Assembly (NCBI GenBank): GCA_033391075.1
Contig: JAWPMV010000001.1
Coordinates: 2,728,001-2,792,000, forward strand
Direction of reading: 5' to 3'
DNA: 64,000 nucleotides
DNA from: Bacteroidia bacterium
Lineage (GTDB): Bacteria; Bacteroidota; Bacteroidia; J057
Position 1 is the first letter of the stretch; each line of letters opens with the position of its first letter. Positions 35,864 to 45,224 of this stretch are shown one piece after another. The notes under the pieces were generated by a model. That model worked only from the letters and a program-made list of their open reading frames with translations, did not search any database and had not been told where the DNA came from. Both the position numbers and the translations under genes were made by a program.

Positions 35864-38800
35864 TTATTGCTTGACAATTTTCTGAAACTCAACAAGATCA
35901 TGAAACTTGCTGGAAATCTTTGCCAGATAGACGCCAGAAGGTAAAGACGATATGTCAATCGTTTGCTTGGTTCCTGTAAGCAGGCTCCTTTGATGAAATT
36001 GCCCCCTCATGTCAAATATTTCAATCTGGTACTGATTTAAGTTCCCTTCAATAGTTAATATGTCCTGAACAGGGTTTGGAAATAATTGGACAAAGTTTTC
36101 CTTACCCAAGCCATCATCTATAGAGGTTGTAGCATTGGGGTCAAAAAATCCAAAATCAACGGTATTATTCCCACTAGCATCATAATTGAAATAGCAGTTA
36201 AATGGATCTCCATCTTCCAGAGGTTCCTGACCAGGAGTTAAGTTAACAATGCCGGACATAATATCCGTAAAAGGCTGACCAAAACCATTATTATCCAAAT
36301 CCACATTGTTATCAGCATTTGCCACAAAGCCATTTGTTGACTGGAATCCATGCAGAGGCTCGCCAACTGCCCAATTATCTACGCTCCAAACAAAAACTAC
36401 ATGATTTCCAGGTGCTAAACCGGAGAAGCTGTAATAGCCTGCACTATCTGTCACCTGAACGCCAAGGAAACCTTGAGAATCCGGGATATCATCCCCGTCT
36501 GAATCCCTCCAGGCCACAAGTGAAACTCCCGGAATGCCTGGTTCATCTGGATCATTTATTCCATCCTGATCATAGTCATTCCATACCCTATTTCCAATTG
36601 ATACTATACTCGGTGTTATTTGCTGATCATTACATTCCTCCCCATAACAATAGGCCATATCATTTAATGCCAAAATCATCTCATCTCCCATTGCTTTACC
36701 AATGTTCAGGTAAGTAAGGGCATTGTTGTGGAAATGATGTATCGCGTTTTCAGGAGATTCTGCTTGTTCCCGGTAAAATTGTTTGGTTTGTACAAATCCT
36801 ACTTTCCCTCCATAGGCAGCATCATCACAGCCTATATTTTCCTGCGCAACGGAAACGACATTTTGCATACTTTGAACCCAGAGATCAGGACTTTGTACAA
36901 ATCCCCCATGACCAGAATTAGCGATAATCACAGGAAGATTGGGATTGCCAAAATCGTTTCTTACATCCACTACTAAATGGGAAAGATTGCTTTCGTATTC
37001 ACTCAAAAAGCCATCTGTTGCTCCATCATTCCATCCTTGAAACCAGGCAAATCCTGATATTTCATAGTCGCTGATTCCGATATTGGGAAACTCTGTACTC
37101 AGGTTTTGGGTAACATCCGATACAGCCTGAATCATAGCATGGTAAAAGGGTCCTGTAGTTCCTCCTGCAGAAGGTGGACGAAAATCCTCAGCCAAACTCT
37201 TCCCTCCCCAGGCAGTTTTTATGATTAATACCGGGTCCTCATAATATTCATCCAGTTGATGAGCAAACATCAATTCAGGACCAATTAAATTGGGATTTGC
37301 CCCCTGACCCACCGTTACATTAGATCGAATCGTATCCCCATCATTTGCAAAATATAGAGAGGCTCCAGCCAGGGTATTCCAGTTTCCCGCACTCCCAATT
37401 TCTGCCCACTCTCCATCCACATCATTTTGAATGACATCAACTAAACTTCCCGGATCATTTTCAGGATCATTGATGGTGCCATATCCTTCCATATTTGACT
37501 GTCCTGCCAGGACAAATACCCTGACTTTAGGTGCAGATTGTTCCTGTCGGCTAACTATAGGGACATAACCAATCTCGAAACCTGGAGGTGGTGTAACCAG
37601 AGCAGCCGGATCCAGGGTAGCAATTTCACCAAAACTCGGAGGAGCTATATATTCATCTGTATGACTCCAGTTGGAATGGATTAACTCTACCCTCCTTTGC
37701 ATCTCATTTCTGATACTCGCAGGTAGATTCGCATGGACAATGGCTGGTTGGTCCACAAAGCGGTACCAATAATAGGTCAGGGTTGACCCATCTCCTAATT
37801 CGGCAGTAAAAGGACCGGCCGAAGGACCAGGACTATTCCAGGGACCATTGGGATCTTGCCATTGACAATCTGGATCTAATGGAGTCAGATAAGTGATCTC
37901 AGGCCTGGGAGTTACGGGCACCTGGCTATTCAGCAAATTGCTTGAAGCAGGGAGGGAAGATTCAGTGATAGGATGCCATTTATTATCTGATTCTAATTTG
38001 AAATATTCAGGTAGAATGAAAAGGCCATCCTTTTCAGAAACCGTATTTACATCAAATTCAAATCCCATGATGTCCGAATTGAGCAGGATATTATCCATGT
38101 AGCTCAATTCAATTTCATTATTGAGTCCAGATCCATGAATTTCTCCTATCATAGAACCCCCACCATTCACCATAGAAACCGGACGAATTCCCGACTGTGT
38201 AAGTCCAGCAGGCACTACAGCTCCTCCATTGAACCAGGATACCATATCATTCCAGAGGGCATCCTGAGAATAGACAGTGAACTGATTCATGAGGATGGAG
38301 TTATCTTCTGTACTGGCAGGAAATTGTAGCCTCTCTATTTTGGCATAGGGAATGCCATTGGCATCTGTGGAGACTAAGGCTGGTGATTCTGCATGTTCAA
38401 TTCCTGTATTAACATTTGGATCTGAAGGTCTCGAGTCCAGAAACAATCCCTCTAATGTAGGATCGAGGACCACAGGTTCTGTCCAAAAAGTGGGCAGAAA
38501 AAAGGTTGCAGGTCCTTTGAAGTTGGTTGTATTTAAAAATAAGGTCCAACATTGATTTCCTGTCTCTACATTCACACCACTAGTCTGTTGCATGGGTTCG
38601 GTCAAGGGCAAAGGTAAGTAGCCATAGCCCAACATTTCTCCATTTAAGCTTTGAGCCATGTTTAATCCATCTGGTGCCCACAATAATCTATTGGACAATT
38701 GTGCAACCCCGTATTTTCCTCCTGGAGTACTCCAATCTCTTTGTCCATTGCCCAGCATATTACTACGGCCGGCACCCGGTCCGTTTGCCCAGGCATAAAA

Positions 38801-39163
38801 ATTATAAGAAACGCCTCCCATGATAAACTTAGGGATTTTAGTGCCGAATCGGGTATCATGCCACCATCCAAGGCCGCCTTCTATGGTCGTATAAAACTGT
38901 GAGGGCTCGCTACCTGTTCTTTGGGTCGAAAGCCAACTCCCTGCCAGGCCCATTTGGAACCTGGGAGCCCCGGGATATTGTTTAAATATTGGCCATGCGG
39001 CACTATATAGAGTATATCCAGATCCGTAATTCTGGTCGCTTACGTCTTCCTTTGTGATCCAGGTAAAACCTGACCTGCTTGCATCCTGTACCTGGGCAAC
39101 AAGATGGTTGGATAAGGATAGAAAAATAATAAATGAGAGGCTTGTAGTTAGTAAATATTTCAT
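35864..39163 (-). CDS. T9SS-sorted protein with sialate-O-acetylesterase-like (SASA) and SdrD-type domains
   Basis: This 1099-residue exported protein has a signal peptide, an uncharacterised N-terminal region (about 25-540) and a SASA/SGNH-type esterase domain. The esterase domain starts VRVFVLAGQSNMEGYG near residue 553, with ISGFAWFQGWNDG further on. It is followed by an SdrD B-like domain (SIGNRVWNDYDQDGINDPDE, about 850-1010). The sorting domain runs from VQLFPNPVQDILTIEG to EFQKIVKQ. SASA enzymes remove acetyl groups from sugars; the serine of GQSN is the predicted nucleophile. Activity on polysaccharides outside the cell is inferred. No operon partner is apparent. Confidence 0.85.
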   Translation of the reverse strand: MKYLLTTSLSFIIFLSLSNHLVAQVQDASRSGFTWITKEDVSDQNYGSGYTLYSAAWPIFKQYPGAPRFQMGLAGSWLSTQRTGSEPSQFYTTIEGGLGWWHDTRFGTKIPKFIMGGVSYNFYAWANGPGAGRSNMLGNGQRDWSTPGGKYGVAQLSNRLLWAPDGLNMAQSLNGEMLGYGYLPLPLTEPMQQTSGVNVETGNQCWTLFLNTTNFKGPATFFLPTFWTEPVVLDPTLEGLFLDSRPSDPNVNTGIEHAESPALVSTDANGIPYAKIERLQFPASTEDNSILMNQFTVYSQDALWNDMVSWFNGGAVVPAGLTQSGIRPVSMVNGGGSMIGEIHGSGLNNEIELSYMDNILLNSDIMGFEFDVNTVSEKDGLFILPEYFKLESDNKWHPITESSLPASSNLLNSQVPVTPRPEITYLTPLDPDCQWQDPNGPWNSPGPSAGPFTAELGDGSTLTYYWYRFVDQPAIVHANLPASIRNEMQRRVELIHSNWSHTDEYIAPPSFGEIATLDPAALVTPPPGFEIGYVPIVSRQEQSAPKVRVFVLAGQSNMEGYGTINDPENDPGSLVDVIQNDVDGEWAEIGSAGNWNTLAGASLYFANDGDTIRSNVTVGQGANPNLIGPELMFAHQLDEYYEDPVLIIKTAWGGKSLAEDFRPPSAGGTTGPFYHAMIQAVSDVTQNLSTEFPNIGISDYEISGFAWFQGWNDGATDGFLSEYESNLSHLVVDVRNDFGNPNLPVIIANSGHGGFVQSPDLWVQSMQNVVSVAQENIGCDDAAYGGKVGFVQTKQFYREQAESPENAIHHFHNNALTYLNIGKAMGDEMILALNDMAYCYGEECNDQQITPSIVSIGNRVWNDYDQDGINDPDEPGIPGVSLVAWRDSDGDDIPDSQGFLGVQVTDSAGYYSFSGLAPGNHVVFVWSVDNWAVGEPLHGFQSTNGFVANADNNVDLDNNGFGQPFTDIMSGIVNLTPGQEPLEDGDPFNCYFNYDASGNNTVDFGFFDPNATTSIDDGLGKENFVQLFPNPVQDILTIEGNLNQYQIEIFDMRGQFHQRSLLTGTKQTIDISSLPSGVYLAKISSKFHDLVEFQKIVKQ

Positions 39164-39270
39164 GTTCTCAGTTAAGAAATTTAAGCTTTCAGGAATAAAT
39201 CCCTCAGCTTAGACATTGCATTATGCTTGAGCTCCGAGTTGTTTACAATTCGTAGCCTACTTCTATAAGG

Positions 39271-39555
39271 TTATAAGGGAGTGTAAATGCGGATGTAGTG
39301 TAGATAGATTCTTAAAAGATTCCTGAATGTATCGCAGGAATTGTCGGGTAAACTCAATTTTTTTATTGGAAATTGCAAGCGTTTTTCTAAAGCAAGACCT
39401 ACATTTTGATAATTTTCCTGCTCGGTATGGCTGACTTCATCTGCATCGCCATACTTAAAGGCTTCAAAACCCAGGGACTTAAATCCAACTGTTGCTACAA
39501 ATGCATTGACATTGAAATAATCTCCTTGTTTATCTGTCTGAATGTAGGCTTTCAT
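39271..39555 (-). pseudogene. Remnant of an ATP-grasp-type protein (N-terminal fragment)
   Basis: A 94-residue frame from the ATG at 39553-39555 begins MKAYIQTDKQGDYFNVNAFV and continues GFKSLGFEAFKY. This resembles, from memory, the N-terminus of a Bacteroidota ATP-grasp protein family whose members are over 200 residues long. After about residue 65 the reading becomes unlike that family and stops. No further family segments are seen downstream. I call it a truncated remnant. An annotation as a small protein is also possible; a start six codons upstream (39573) exists. Confidence 0.4.
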
Positions 39556-39647
39556 CAAATATGTGCTGCGCAACAGCTATGCCTATTTCCAGGCTTAGCA
39601 GAGAATTTGATATCATCCCATTTCGGTCCCTAGGTTTAGAAGCTGAT

Positions 39648-41300
39648 TTACTCTTTCAGGAATTCTTTTACCTCAGCATCAGCTTGAGCATAAATAGATG
39701 TGAGTTCCGCTTGAATATGGGCAACTTCCTTTATTTGATCAAGTGCTTTGAGTGCTGTGAGTTTACCTTTGAGAGATTTAGCTCTTTTTGGCATGCGGGC
39801 CAAAGCTTTATCAAATTGCTGAATGGCTTCTTCGTAGCGAGCATTAGCTAATAACCACTCCCCATATTGTTCGAAAGAAGGTTTGGTAATTCTAGGAGGT
39901 CCTGTCGGAAAATCGGTAAGATCTTCTAATTCAGTGGCTTCTTTCATTTTAGCTTCGAAGGATTTCTCGTCTCCTTCCAGGAGAGCTTTCATTCCCTCCA
40001 TTTGAATTTTGGTAACCTGAGCAATTTTTACAGAATTCTCTGTAGGTGCATATCTGCTATTACCTGCTGCACACATGGCATCACCAGAAGTATTCATATT
40101 GAGTGAAGCCACATAGGTTTCTTTGGAGAGCCATTCAATCTCATCATTGATGGTGCTGATCTCTTTATTCTGAAAAGCGACTTGAGCCCGGAGAAAGCTG
40201 CGGACAGATTTTGGCAGGATGCCGATGTCCTCGACATTAACATCCAGGTCAAGCTGAGTTTTCTCATTTACTTCTCCACTCTCCACCAATTGCCTACTTT
40301 CCATACCCAGTAAATATCCTCTCGCTCCTTTTGTAGGGTCTTTGGGGACATAGTTCAGCATATCGTTCAGGATGTTTTCAGCCATATCATACTTACCCTG
40401 CTGTAAAAGTCCATAATGCAACCAGGCCAAAGAGTGATAACCTCTGGCACCATCTGACAATTCCTTTTTGATCATTCGCTTCACACTGGCATCATAGGAT
40501 CTTTGGTTAGAACTCACTACGGCATCCCATTCTCCCAGCGCCAGGTAGATATGCGAGGGCATATGCAAGGCATGTGCTGCATCAGGAGCTACTTGAGCAT
40601 AAGCATCGGCAGCATCTCGTGCATCTTTGGCAGAGACTGGGCCATCCAGGGCATGTATCTTATAGTGCAAGGCACCGGGATGAAGCGGATTTACTTTGAT
40701 GATTTCATCAGCAACGGATGCTGCTAACCTTAGGTCATAGCTACCGTCTCCATATTCTTCCGTTGCCCAAACGAGAGATAAAGCATAAAAAGCCGCTATT
40801 TCTTGATTTTTAGGATATTTCTCATGCAGCGTGCCTAAATGATCTTTTATCCTGTTGTTCCTTTCTTCAAACTCCCCTTCCCCATACATGATTTCGACCA
40901 CTTCCCACATTTCCTTTTCCAATTCGGACTCGATGGAGGCTAAACGCTCTTTTTTGCTACTTCCCAAATGAGCTACAATTGCTTTTCCATTATCTGTGTT
41001 CTGTAATTTCCACAAGGCCTTGTAATGACACATGGCCTCTCCCCAATGCGTTAATATTTCCGTGCTATCCAAAGCCGTAGCTTCCTCAAAGGCTGTCAAA
41101 GCGTCCTCATATTCAAAGCTGTGCAAAAGCAACAAGCCCTCATCAAATTTCTCCTGAACGCCAGGCTTAAGGGTGAAACTGTGTCCTAATTTTCCCAGAA
41201 CGACATCTGAAGATTCCATAGAATCTTTTGATCCTTTCTGAGGGGAACAACTCATGAAAATAAGAGCTGATATGAGGGATAGACAAGCTGTTGACTTCAT
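39648..41300 (-). CDS. TPR-repeat lipoprotein
   Basis: This 550-residue protein has a lipoprotein signal (ACLSLISALIFMSC). Tetratricopeptide helices cover the mature part: FDEGLLLLHSFEYEDALTAF at the start and RYEEAIQQFDKALARMPKRA at the end. The segment HALHMPSHIYLALGEWDAV is typical of a large TPR family in this and other phyla. The likely role is protein interaction at the cell envelope; the partner is unknown. A TATATTTG box upstream is a candidate promoter. Confidence 0.85.
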   Translation of the reverse strand: MKSTACLSLISALIFMSCSPQKGSKDSMESSDVVLGKLGHSFTLKPGVQEKFDEGLLLLHSFEYEDALTAFEEATALDSTEILTHWGEAMCHYKALWKLQNTDNGKAIVAHLGSSKKERLASIESELEKEMWEVVEIMYGEGEFEERNNRIKDHLGTLHEKYPKNQEIAAFYALSLVWATEEYGDGSYDLRLAASVADEIIKVNPLHPGALHYKIHALDGPVSAKDARDAADAYAQVAPDAAHALHMPSHIYLALGEWDAVVSSNQRSYDASVKRMIKKELSDGARGYHSLAWLHYGLLQQGKYDMAENILNDMLNYVPKDPTKGARGYLLGMESRQLVESGEVNEKTQLDLDVNVEDIGILPKSVRSFLRAQVAFQNKEISTINDEIEWLSKETYVASLNMNTSGDAMCAAGNSRYAPTENSVKIAQVTKIQMEGMKALLEGDEKSFEAKMKEATELEDLTDFPTGPPRITKPSFEQYGEWLLANARYEEAIQQFDKALARMPKRAKSLKGKLTALKALDQIKEVAHIQAELTSIYAQADAEVKEFLKE

Positions 41301-41388
41301 CGATTTTGTATTAGTGAAGTTTCAGATAGAGGTACTTTTTCAATATAGATAAAATTATGCTGGGCATTGATTTCTGAGCAGTTTTCAG

Positions 41389-41396
41389 CAAATATA
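41389..41396 (-). promoter_or_regulatory. Candidate -7 promoter box for the TPR lipoprotein
   Basis: The minus strand reads TATATTTG, an exact TAnnTTTG match, 89 bases upstream of the TPR lipoprotein start. No TTG is found at the usual distance upstream, so confidence is low. Confidence 0.3.
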
Positions 41397-41444
41397 TCAA
41401 AAGGAGTTAATTGCTATATTTAATAAAACCTAGATCCTTGCAAT

Positions 41445-42407
41445 ATGAAAGACCGTCGAAAATTTCTCCAAAACGCCTCAGCCTTAGGCATGGCAAGTTT
41501 GCTTTCTTCCTGTACATCTTCTGAAACTAAAGAAGAATCAAAAGTCGAAAAACCAGCTAACATTCGAAGGAACCCCATTGGTGTTTCCACCTATTCTTTC
41601 TGGCAGTTCAACGGCCCTAAAGAAGATTCTCCGATTGAAATGTGCATCGATAAGGCAGCAGCGATGGGCTTTGATGGAATCGAACTCCTCTTGGTGCAAA
41701 TGACATCAGAAGAAAATAGCTATTTACAAAAGCTGAAGAAACAGGCTTTCCATGCGGGATTGGATCTTATGGGTTTCAGTACTCACCAGGGATATGTGTA
41801 TCCTGAAAAGGAAAAGCGGGACGAAAATATTGCAAAAACAATCAGGCAGATAGAATTGGCCTACGCCCTGGGTATACCCACTATGCGCCTGAATACTGGT
41901 CGCTGGGGAACCTCCAGGAATTTCGACGATCTCATGGCCCATAAAGGTATAGAACCGACCCTGGAAGGCTATACAGATGAAGATGGTTTCAAATGGGTGA
42001 TTGATTCCATTGAAGCTTGCATTCCAACTGCAGAAAAGTGTGGAGTGGTCCTGGGCCTGGAAAATCATTGGGGGCTGGGTCGAACTGCTGAAGGCGTAAA
42101 ACGGATTGTGGATGCGATTGATAGTCCCTGGTTACAAATGACCATGGATACAGGCAACTTCCTGGAGAATCGCGAGGAACAGCTCAAACTAATGGCTCCC
42201 CAGACCTTTCTCATTCAAGCCAAAACCTATTATGGCGGAGGTAAATGGTACTCCCTGGACATAGATTATCCTGCCATTGGTCAGATGATGCGTGATGTGG
42301 GCTACAAAGGATGGATTTCCCTTGAGTTTGAAGGCAAGGAATCACCGGATACAGCTATACCCAAAAGTCTGGGAGTATTGAGAGATGCCTTCTATTATGA
42401 GGTCTAG
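41445..42407 (+). CDS. Sugar phosphate isomerase/epimerase-like TIM-barrel protein, Tat-exported lipoprotein
   Basis: This 320-residue protein begins MKDRRKFLQNASALGMASLLSSC. The twin-arginine RRKFLQ and the lipobox LSSC suggest Tat export and lipidation. The mature part is a xylose-isomerase-like TIM barrel (AP endonuclease 2 family) with GVSTYSFWQF, MGFDGIELL, GLENHWG and TMDTGNF. The conserved Glu and Asp of these strands probably bind a divalent metal. Relatives isomerise or oxidise sugars and inositols, so substrate is open. It is divergent from the TPR lipoprotein gene. Confidence 0.85.
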   Translation: MKDRRKFLQNASALGMASLLSSCTSSETKEESKVEKPANIRRNPIGVSTYSFWQFNGPKEDSPIEMCIDKAAAMGFDGIELLLVQMTSEENSYLQKLKKQAFHAGLDLMGFSTHQGYVYPEKEKRDENIAKTIRQIELAYALGIPTMRLNTGRWGTSRNFDDLMAHKGIEPTLEGYTDEDGFKWVIDSIEACIPTAEKCGVVLGLENHWGLGRTAEGVKRIVDAIDSPWLQMTMDTGNFLENREEQLKLMAPQTFLIQAKTYYGGGKWYSLDIDYPAIGQMMRDVGYKGWISLEFEGKESPDTAIPKSLGVLRDAFYYEV

Positions 42408-42702
42408 CTTCTATGAAGATTTTCGATATAGGCGATTTGCCTCAAACTCAGCAAAAGGTTTCCCTGAAAACTTCCTTTCTACTCCACTAGCTTTATGAAT
42501 TTATCCTTTGTTAGCGGACTTATTCAAATAATGCTTGGGAAAGTTTGTAAAAATAGTCCTAAATATTTCTGAATGACCAAAGGGGCAAAAGGGAGAGCTC
42601 GCAAGCTCCTAGCAGGAACATGATTTTACCGATCCTTATGCTAATTCCTTTGAGCCAATTCGAGCTACTATTTTATTACAGCTGGGAGCCTTTCCCCTTT
42701 TA

Positions 42703-43410
42703 TCAGATCTGAAGCTTTTGAAGGAGTTCTTCTTTGTAGGTATTGCCAATGGGTAGCTCTGTTCCATCTTTCAGTTGGATTTGGTTTCCTGAAATGGAGG
42801 ATATTTTATGGTGAGACAGGATATAGGAGCGATGTATTCGGCTAAATTCCTGATCGGGCAATTCTCTTAACAATAATTTCAGATGCTTACTAGCCAGGAC
42901 TTTTGCATCTTCCAATACAATCAAGCTGTATTCTTGCTCTGCCTTCACGTAAATAATGTCCTCAAAGTTGATCTTTATGAGTTTGCCCGCATGTTTTACA
43001 AATATAAAAGGAGGTGAAGGAATATCGGATTTCTTCTCATTGTTTAAGACTTCCAGCATCAAGTTTGCCTTTTCAATGCTTTGAAAAAAACGATTGAAAG
43101 CAATGGGTTTTAATAAATAGTCAACAACATTAAGCTCATAGCCTTTTAAGGCATATTCACTATATGCAGTAGTGAATATGACTAAGGGAGGATTTTTTAA
43201 AGATTGCAGAAATTCAACTCCTGAGATTTCTGGCATTTCAATGTCAAGGAAAATAACATCAATGTCTTCCTTTAAAAGCACCTCATAAGCTTCCTCTGCA
43301 TTCATGCATGCGTGTTTTACATGCCAGTTGGGCACTTTATCCAGATGCGAAATCAGAATTTCTCTCGCGATGGGCTCATCGTCTACGAGTAAGCAGCTTA
43401 CGGTTTTCAT
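42703..43410 (-). CDS. LytTR-family response regulator
   Basis: This 235-residue protein has an N-terminal receiver domain (LLVDDEP at the start, phospho-acceptor Asp in VIFLDIEMP near residue 55, and a late lysine in YLLKPI). A C-terminal LytTR DNA-binding domain follows (IIYVKAEQEYSLIVLED and FSRIHRSYILSHHKI). It overlaps the histidine kinase gene by four bases, so translation is coupled. It is the last gene of a five-gene operon with an ABC transporter, suggesting that the pair controls the transporter or responds to its substrate. Confidence 0.93.
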   Translation of the reverse strand: MKTVSCLLVDDEPIAREILISHLDKVPNWHVKHACMNAEEAYEVLLKEDIDVIFLDIEMPEISGVEFLQSLKNPPLVIFTTAYSEYALKGYELNVVDYLLKPIAFNRFFQSIEKANLMLEVLNNEKKSDIPSPPFIFVKHAGKLIKINFEDIIYVKAEQEYSLIVLEDAKVLASKHLKLLLRELPDQEFSRIHRSYILSHHKISSISGNQIQLKDGTELPIGNTYKEELLQKLQI

Positions 43411-44522
43411 AACAACTTAATTGTTAGTTCTGCATGGAACACAGAGTCGTTTTTTGAGGTTTCCAGGGAGTATTTACCCGGATAATATATGTCCAGTCGC
43501 TTTTTTAGGTTTGTTAATCCAAAGCCCCCCCTTTCCTTAAGGCTTCTATCAGCATGGTAATTGTTTTGAATGGAAAAACTTAGCCGCTGATCCTGCTCGT
43601 GCATGCGTATAACAATCTTGGAGCCGGTTTTGTCAGTTGAGTATTTGAAGGCGTTTTCCAACAGGGGAATAAATAAAAGAGGAGGAATCTCGTAGGTTCC
43701 ATCTTGCACTTCATATACAAAGGAAACCTCAACATGGTTCATTCTTATTTTTTCAAGTTCAAGGTAGTTATTGATTAATTCAATTTCTTCCTGTAAAGCA
43801 ATGGTCGTACGATCTACATTTTGCAAGGAATACCTCATAAAATCTGAAAGCCGTGTTACAATTTCCGCGGACTGATCGTTCCGCTTCTTAATGATGGCTC
43901 CATATAAATTGTTCAAGGTATTAAACAGGAAATGTGGATTTACTTGGGCTTTGAGGAAGTTTAACTCCAGCTGAACTTTATCCTTCGAAAACTGAAGATT
44001 TTGTGCATAAGCTCTGTAGTAACCCAAACTGTTTTTTATAGCAAAGGGAAGAAGAACGCCCGAAAACAGGTTGAGAAATAGTCCAATTTGAGAGCCTTTG
44101 AAAAGGATATTATCGATCAAGCCTTTTTGGATTACAGAAAGGTAATCGGGATTGATTTGTTCCGCCTGGGCTACACATTCATCGCAATACTCGAATACCA
44201 CTTTTTCTCCTATGGCTTCGAATAGAACATAGATGAGGATGAGTAGGGAAAGGTAGATAAAAAACCTAAACCAGTTTTTATCCTTTAAAAGTTGCGGAAT
44301 CAAGCGATACATCAAGGGATAATAAAACAAGGCAATGCCCAGGGTATATCGCAAAGGAGAAAGAAAACTCAGGGCTGTATCTCTGTAGGGATCAAAAGAT
44401 GACTTAATGAGGTAAAATGAACTTCCAAATACCACTAACCAAAAGAGGAGATGCGATACGATTCGACCTGATTTGGAGGAATTCCTTTTCTCGAAAATAT
44501 GTTCCAGGGATAGAGTTTTCAC
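43407..44522 (-). CDS. LytS-like sensor histidine kinase (His kinase_7TM/LytS type)
   Basis: This 371-residue membrane protein has an N-terminal region with several predicted helices (HLLFWLVVFGSSFYLIK, LGIALFYYPLMY and others). The LytS-type phospho-acceptor box is QVNPHFLFNTLNNL, with His near residue 197. The ATP-binding domain ends with RGGFGLTNLKKRLDIYY. It autophosphorylates and passes the phosphate to the downstream regulator. It lies three bases after the 232-residue protein gene and overlaps the regulator gene by four. Confidence 0.93.
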   Translation of the reverse strand: MKTLSLEHIFEKRNSSKSGRIVSHLLFWLVVFGSSFYLIKSSFDPYRDTALSFLSPLRYTLGIALFYYPLMYRLIPQLLKDKNWFRFFIYLSLLILIYVLFEAIGEKVVFEYCDECVAQAEQINPDYLSVIQKGLIDNILFKGSQIGLFLNLFSGVLLPFAIKNSLGYYRAYAQNLQFSKDKVQLELNFLKAQVNPHFLFNTLNNLYGAIIKKRNDQSAEIVTRLSDFMRYSLQNVDRTTIALQEEIELINNYLELEKIRMNHVEVSFVYEVQDGTYEIPPLLFIPLLENAFKYSTDKTGSKIVIRMHEQDQRLSFSIQNNYHADRSLKERGGFGLTNLKKRLDIYYPGKYSLETSKNDSVFHAELTIKLL

Positions 44523-44525
44523 ATT

Positions 44526-45224
44526 CTAATTACTTGCAGGCTTATTCAAAAATGCACTAAAAACATGATTAGATAGTACTATGGCGATACTATCCCCCAA
44601 GTCTTGTTGTATATGATGCAAATTAACATTCTTCAAGAAAGCGACGGAGGTATTTGCCATGTTAAGCTGCAAGGAATCAATACTATTTTGATGGAAGAAT
44701 TCCAGATGTCCTTGCTGAGATATACCCACTTCCATGCGATTAAAGTGGCAATCCTTTATTTCGGCAAGCGCATTCCCTTCTATACTTAACTTCATTTCTT
44801 CCGACTTGAAATCTGATATTTTACAATGAATATCTGTCGCTATGATTTCCGGCAACCTACTTTTTTGAATAATAATAGCAGCTGGAGAAGTCGAATTCAT
44901 GCTTTGTTGTTTAGAGATCCTGGCTCCCGTAAACTCTATAAACAAAGTGTCTGCATGTATGCGATACGTTAGATGTTCAGTCCGAGAACGTAAGAGCTTG
45001 AGCTCATTTTCATCTGCTTGCCTCACTTCAATCGGATAGCCGTTACTGCCTGTTAATTTCAATACGGTATAGGGCTCAGTGTCCTGGGAAATATAGTTCT
45101 TGAAGGGATCTGATAAATCGATCTTTTTGTATTCCTGGACCAAATTGAAATTGGTAAAAAACATCATTAAAAAAATGAGTAATCCGAGTGTTGCCAGGAA
45201 TTCATTGCTTTTCTTCATTTTCAT
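44526..45224 (-). CDS. Membrane-anchored hypothetical protein in the ABC/LytTR operon
   Basis: This 232-residue protein has an N-terminal anchor (FLATLGLLIFLMMFFTNFNLV) and a mature part rich in beta strands, possibly a right-handed beta-helix or DUF2807-like head. Lines such as IATDIHCKISDFKSEEMKLSIEGNALAEI and LNMANTSVAFLKNVNLHHI support this. I do not recognise the family firmly. It overlaps the permease gene by four bases and precedes the kinase by three, so it belongs to the same functional unit. It may be a sensor accessory or substrate-binding part; this is inference. Confidence 0.75.
   Translation of the reverse strand: MKMKKSNEFLATLGLLIFLMMFFTNFNLVQEYKKIDLSDPFKNYISQDTEPYTVLKLTGSNGYPIEVRQADENELKLLRSRTEHLTYRIHADTLFIEFTGARISKQQSMNSTSPAAIIIQKSRLPEIIATDIHCKISDFKSEEMKLSIEGNALAEIKDCHFNRMEVGISQQGHLEFFHQNSIDSLQLNMANTSVAFLKNVNLHHIQQDLGDSIAIVLSNHVFSAFLNKPASN

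Noticed and set aside
42540-42700. Possible terminator in the spacer after the sugar isomerase-like gene
   Set aside because: The GAGCT-CGCA-AGCTC hairpin is short and has no T tract, and the longer AAAGGGG pairing spans over 80 bases with mismatches.
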